Assembly: GCA_016201185.1 (NCBI GenBank)
Contig: JACQDG010000091.1
Coordinates: 1-8,873 of the forward strand
Source: Acidobacteriota bacterium
Lineage (GTDB): Bacteria; Acidobacteriota; Terriglobia; Bryobacterales; JACQDG01
Length of the DNA: 8,873 nt
Reading direction: 5' to 3'
This document shows positions 5,693-8,873 of this stretch, piece by piece. Positions within the stretch are counted from its first letter, which is position 1; each line of letters starts with the position of its first letter. The notes under the pieces were generated by a model. That model did not search any database and was not told the origin of the DNA. It worked only from the letters and a program-made list of their open reading frames with translations. Made by a program: the position numbers and the translations under genes.

Positions 5693-7033
5693 ATGTATCG
5701 AGAGTATTTTCATTTTCGTTGCGAGCCGTTCGGCGCCACGCCGGATCCCAGGTTCCTTTATTTCAGCCCCGACCACGCCGAGGCCCTGGCGGCGCTGCAC
5801 TATGGCTTGCTGGAACGACGTGGCCTGCTGGTGCTGATTGGTCGGCCTGGGCTGGGAAAGACGGCCCTGCTTTATCATTTGCTGGAACGATGGAAAGACC
5901 GGGCCGAGACGGCCTTCCTTTTTCATCCCCTCGAAACGAAAGAGCAGATGATCGGGGCGGTGCTCGAGGAGCTTGGTTTTGAGCCCACCTCCGGGTATGT
6001 CGAGAGCTGCCGGGTGTTGCGCGCCCTGGCGGTGGAATACCGGCGAAAAGGGAAGCGGTTGATCCTGATCTTCGACGAGGCGCAGCAGATACCGGTCGCG
6101 CTGCTGGAGGAGATTCGCCTGCTGTCGAACCTGGAGTCGCCGGAGGAAAAGCTGATCGAGATCATCCTGGCCGGGCAACCCGTCCTGGCCGAGCGCTTGG
6201 CGGCGCCGGAATGCGAGCAGATCCGGCAGCGGGTGGCCCTCTGGGCGGAGGTCCGGGAACTCCCGGAGGCCGAAGTGCGGCGGTATGTGGAGCACCGTCT
6301 GCGGTTGGCGGGCCGACGGCGCGGAAAGTTGTTTACCCGCCGGGCCTGCTCCCTGCTGGCGCAAGCTTCCCAAGGAATCCCGCGAAAGATCAATGCCATT
6401 TGTTTTGAAGCCCTGTCGGCGGCCTTTGCGGATGGCAAGAAAACGATCGGGGAACTGGACATTCGACGGGCGGTAGCCATGCTGGACGAGACGGGCGCTG
6501 CTTCCACGCCAGCGGCTCGGGAGCAGTGGTGGCTGCTTCGCCGGCTTAGGTGGGCGGCGGCAGGCGCCGTCATGGCGCTGGCAGGCCTGGCGACGCCGCG
6601 CCTCCATTTTCAACAACCAAATTCCGCCGTCCGGCAACCGGCGCCGATAATCTGGCCCGCCGGAAGCGTGGCGGCTGCGGCTGCCGACACTGCTTCGTAT
6701 TCCCATGCCGCACCGCCGGTGCGCGAGCCGGCATCAACCGCCGCCAGGAGCACTTGGGTCCCGCCCCCCGCGATCGAGGCCGAGGCGGACCGAACGGCCG
6801 GCCTGCCGCCTCCCGTCCGTTCCGCTAAGGCCTCGGCCGTGGAACGCGTGCTGGTGAAACCTTCCGAAAACCTGCGGCGCATTGCCTTGCGCAAGTACGG
6901 CCGCTGGGACCGGGAAGTCTGGCGGCGGATTCGAAAAAGCAATCCCTGGCTGACGGACCCGAATTACCTCCAGGCCGGGGAAGTCCTCGTGCTGCCGGCT
7001 TGGAAGGCGCGCTCGGACCCGGAGAGACGCTGA
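5693..7033 (+). CDS. ExeA-type AAA ATPase with membrane anchor and C-terminal LysM-like domain
   Basis: A 446-residue protein. ATG 5693 was chosen because the family start is MYxxyF...PFxxTPDPrFLY, seen here as MYREYFHFRCEPFGATPDPR; the frame is open to 5561 but overlaps the chain-length gene. The ribosome site is weak (AGGGA near the upstream stop), suggesting coupling. Residues 15-270 form the ATPase: Walker A GRPGLGKT (50-57), Walker B LILIFDEAQ (123-131), ILAGQPVL (158-165) and an arginine-rich QRVALWAEV (179-187). All catalytic residues I expect are present. A membrane helix lies at about 286-303. A long A/P-rich linker (304-382) leads to a LysM-like domain (385-436): VKPSENLRRIALRKYG, then NPWLTDPNYLQAGEVLVLP. 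ExeA has a comparable order, with a different peptidoglycan-binding domain outside. Similar ATPases accompany PEP-CTERM exopolysaccharide loci. It may open or anchor the cell wall for the export complex; that role is inferred. Confidence 0.88.
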   Translation: MYREYFHFRCEPFGATPDPRFLYFSPDHAEALAALHYGLLERRGLLVLIGRPGLGKTALLYHLLERWKDRAETAFLFHPLETKEQMIGAVLEELGFEPTSGYVESCRVLRALAVEYRRKGKRLILIFDEAQQIPVALLEEIRLLSNLESPEEKLIEIILAGQPVLAERLAAPECEQIRQRVALWAEVRELPEAEVRRYVEHRLRLAGRRRGKLFTRRACSLLAQASQGIPRKINAICFEALSAAFADGKKTIGELDIRRAVAMLDETGAASTPAAREQWWLLRRLRWAAAGAVMALAGLATPRLHFQQPNSAVRQPAPIIWPAGSVAAAAADTASYSHAAPPVREPASTAARSTWVPPPAIEAEADRTAGLPPPVRSAKASAVERVLVKPSENLRRIALRKYGRWDREVWRRIRKSNPWLTDPNYLQAGEVLVLPAWKARSDPERR

Positions 7034-7034
7034 G

Positions 7035-7796
7035 ATGAGCCGTCACCTGGCCATTTTACGGAAGGCAAAGCTGGATGCAGAGATGTTGGGCTCGGTTGCG
7101 CCTCTGCGCCATGGCGAGGCGACAGGACGGGGCGGAACGGCCGCGGCCCCGGCTCTGGCCGATCCCGCCCAGAGCCGCGATCAACTGCAACAACTGGTCC
7201 ACCAGCTTTTCCTGCGCCGCGGCCCGGTAGCGCGCTATGCGCTCGGTCTGGTTTCCGCCACGGCCGGAGAGGGGACCAGTTATGTGGCGTTCTCTCTAAC
7301 CGCTGAGCTGGCCCGCTCGACGGCCCACCCCGCTCTGCTGCTCGAAGCCAATATGTACCGTCCGTCGCAGGCGGAGCGGCTGGGAGTAGAACCCCATCCG
7401 GGCCTGCGGCAGATTCTGCTCGACCCCAAATTGCCAATCGAACAGTGCTTGCGACAGACGGCCATCCAGCACTTGTGGCTCTTACCGGCAGGCCCGGCGG
7501 GCAGCAGCTTCGGGGGCGCCCCAGACTGGACCGGCTTCCGAAAGATTTTCCAGGCCCTGCGCGAACGGTTTGCGGCCATCGTAGCCGACCTGCCCCCGAT
7601 AAACCTCTCGACCGACGCGCAGATCGTGAGCGCGCTGTTTGACGGCGTGGCGCTGGTGGTGCAGGCCGACCTGTGCAGCCGGGAGGTAATCCAGAACTCG
7701 GTGGCGCGCCTGCGACGGGCCAACCCGAACGTCATGGGCACCATCCTGAACCGGAGGAAGTTCTTCATTCCGGCGCCGATTTACCGGCGGTTGTGA
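7035..7796 (+). CDS. Degenerate BY-kinase-like protein (tyrosine-autokinase family, probable pseudokinase)
   Basis: A 253-residue cytoplasmic protein. ATG 7035 follows the ATPase stop by one base, with GGAGAG upstream. Residues 65-250 keep the BY-kinase/ParA-like layout, but all three nucleotide-binding motifs have changed. Walker A reads SATAGEGTSYVAFSL (74-88), with threonine where GEGKS has lysine. Walker A' reads LLLEANMYRP (101-110), where DADLRRP is usual. Walker B reads AAIVADLPPINLSTDA (180-195), where IDTPP is usual; it keeps one aspartate. ADLCSREVIQNSVARL and GTILNR (235-240) match the usual C-terminal lobe. The C-terminus has a single tyrosine (Y250) instead of a tyrosine cluster. 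Kinase activity is therefore unlikely. It sits where such loci normally have the tyrosine autokinase partner of the chain-length protein, so a scaffold or regulatory role is plausible. Alternatively another kinase outside the window acts and this is its regulator. Confidence 0.82.
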   Translation: MSRHLAILRKAKLDAEMLGSVAPLRHGEATGRGGTAAAPALADPAQSRDQLQQLVHQLFLRRGPVARYALGLVSATAGEGTSYVAFSLTAELARSTAHPALLLEANMYRPSQAERLGVEPHPGLRQILLDPKLPIEQCLRQTAIQHLWLLPAGPAGSSFGGAPDWTGFRKIFQALRERFAAIVADLPPINLSTDAQIVSALFDGVALVVQADLCSREVIQNSVARLRRANPNVMGTILNRRKFFIPAPIYRRL

Positions 7797-7823
7797 AAAA
7801 AGTATGGGGAAAGCGGCGCTCCT

Positions 7824-8873
7824 GTGCACCGACTTCGTCGCAGTGTTCTCTTGCAAGGTCTGATGGCCTTCGACACGCTGGCCGTCGTTGCCGCGTTCGC
7901 CCTGGGAATGTATGTCTCCTCGGCCGAGGGACGCTGGCCCACCTTCGGCGATTTTCTCTCCGTGCGGATTCGGCTCGGGAACTTCCTGCTTACGCTGGCC
8001 TTCCTGGCGGCCTGCCGGGGCATCTTCGAGCAATGCGGGCTGTACCGCTCGCGGCGGCTGGGCCGGCAGCGGGAACTGCGCGGCCAGATCAGCAAGGCGT
8101 TTTCGCTGGCCGTTCTGCTGCTCCTCGTCTTGCGGTTGCTGTTTCGCATCGAAGCCTTCGGGCTGGGCTTTCTCGCGACGTTCTGGCTGGCGGGAGTGAG
8201 CGTAGTGGCGGCCGGGCGGGTGGGGCTCTACCGGGGCCTGGAAGCGCTGCGGCGGCGGGGGCGCAACGTGCGCCACGTGGTGATCGTGGGGGCTGGGCCG
8301 CGCGGGCGGCGGTATGCCGAGGAACTCGAGAGCCGTGCCGAGCTGGGCTACCGGGTGGCGGGCTTTTTGGATGAAGGACCGGCGGGCGCGGCAGCCGGGG
8401 CGCGTTTGCGGGGCGGCTTCGAGGACTTGGTCCCGCTGCTCCGCGCCGAGCCGGTGGACGAGGTGGTGGTGGCCCTGCCCCTCAGAACCTACTATTCAGA
8501 GATAGCAAAGATCGTGGCGCAGTGCGAGCAGCTCGGGGTGGTGGTGCGGCTGCCCGGCGATCTGTTTGCGGCGCGACTGGCGCAGACCGAGTCGGAGCAA
8601 TACGAGGAACTGAGCGTGGTGACGCTATTCACCGGCCGCGGCTCGGCCCTCTCGCTGGCGGCGAAGCGGGCCGCCGATGTGGCGCTGGCGGCGGCGGCGA
8701 TCGTGCTGCTGGCGCCGCTGCTGGCCCTGATCGCCATTGCCATCCGCCTCGACTCGCCCGGGCCCGTCATGTTTCGCCAGCTCCGCGCGGGCCGCAACGG
8801 TCGTCGCTTCCGTATGCGGAAGTTCCGCACCATGGGGGCAGGTGCGGAGACGAGGCAGGCGGAGCTGGAGCAC
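7824..8873 (+). CDS. Polyprenyl-phosphate sugar-1-phosphate transferase (WcaJ/EpsE type), 3' end outside window
   Basis: The frame is open to the last base; 350 residues are visible from GTG 7824. GTG is preferred because GGGGAAAG lies about 10 bases upstream and it restores the N-terminal stretch before the first membrane helix. ATG 7863 (residue 14) with a nearby AAGG is the alternative. Hydrophobic helices lie at about 8-31, 53-65, 92-106 and 113-133. A Rossmann-like CoA-binding section follows: HVVIVGAGPRGRRYAEEL (151-168), VAGFLDE (178-184) and VDEVVVALP (211-219). The sugar transferase domain begins at K281: KRAADVALAAAAIVLLAPLL, then SPGPVMFRQLRAGRNGRRF (311-329) and KFRTM (333-337). 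The family is usually about 460-480 residues, so roughly 110 residues with the catalytic Asp-Glu pair lie beyond the window. It would load the first sugar phosphate onto undecaprenyl phosphate at the inner membrane. The sugar cannot be told. It begins 27 bases after the kinase-like gene. Confidence 0.92.
   Translation, partial: MHRLRRSVLLQGLMAFDTLAVVAAFALGMYVSSAEGRWPTFGDFLSVRIRLGNFLLTLAFLAACRGIFEQCGLYRSRRLGRQRELRGQISKAFSLAVLLLLVLRLLFRIEAFGLGFLATFWLAGVSVVAAGRVGLYRGLEALRRRGRNVRHVVIVGAGPRGRRYAEELESRAELGYRVAGFLDEGPAGAAAGARLRGGFEDLVPLLRAEPVDEVVVALPLRTYYSEIAKIVAQCEQLGVVVRLPGDLFAARLAQTESEQYEELSVVTLFTGRGSALSLAAKRAADVALAAAAIVLLAPLLALIAIAIRLDSPGPVMFRQLRAGRNGRRFRMRKFRTMGAGAETRQAELEH

Noticed and set aside
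5447..6706. Long minus-strand open frame (419 codons) opposite the ATPase gene
   Set aside because: It is antisense to a gene with clear Walker motifs. Its translation is low-complexity in P, R, Q and A, as expected from a GC-rich opposite strand, and shows no recognisable domain.
7482..8276. Minus-strand open frame (264 codons) opposite the kinase-like and transferase genes
   Set aside because: It spans two real genes on the other strand and its product is P/Q/R-rich without motifs.
1..8873. CRISPR array, transposase, integrase or phage genes
   Set aside because: No regularly spaced direct repeats and no recognisable recombinase or phage protein in any frame.

Overview
The window is GC-rich bacterial chromosome from a Gram-negative organism: it encodes an outer-membrane beta-barrel candidate, a Wza-type export protein and a Wzz-type chain-length protein. 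The style of the genes (ExeA-type ATPase in a polysaccharide locus, small export protein without a lipobox, CpaE-like protein behind a GGDEF protein) would fit Acidobacteriota or a deltaproteobacterial relative. That placement is a guess from protein style and not a measured result.

Layout. Bases 1-1571 (+) hold the 3' end of a GGDEF diguanylate cyclase gene and, 26 bases later, a CpaE/TadZ-like gene with a degenerate receiver domain and an altered P-loop. Bases 1572-1827 carry no gene but contain small hairpins and a degenerate sequence resembling the 3' part of a tRNA. A tRNA-Leu(UAA) gene with encoded CCA lies on the minus strand at 1828-1916. Bases 1959-3830 (minus) hold a two-gene operon: a small Wza-like polysaccharide export protein and, 12 bases downstream, a secreted beta-barrel-like protein. 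Bases 3831-4158 are an AT-rich divergent promoter region with a long structured leader on the plus side. Bases 4159-8873 (+) hold a tightly packed operon: chain-length determinant (PCP/Wzz type), ExeA-type AAA ATPase with a membrane anchor and LysM-like tail, a degenerate BY-kinase-like protein, and a polyprenyl-phosphate sugar-1-phosphate transferase cut by the window end.

How they fit together. The divergent operons from 1959 to 8873 form the core of an exopolysaccharide assembly and export locus. Gene content (small export protein, beta-barrel, chain-length protein, ExeA-like ATPase, tyrosine-kinase-like protein, initiating sugar transferase) matches the exopolysaccharide modules that accompany exosortase/PEP-CTERM systems; no exosortase or PEP-CTERM protein is visible here. 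The transferase would start the lipid-linked unit. The chain-length protein and its kinase-like partner would control polymerisation, the small export protein would bridge the periplasm, and the beta-barrel may supply the outer-membrane pore.

The points most worth following are the kinase-like protein that has lost its P-loop lysine and tyrosine tail, the LysM-tailed ExeA-type ATPase, the pairing of a helix-less Wza homologue with a beta-barrel, and the two-hairpin leader of the plus-strand operon.
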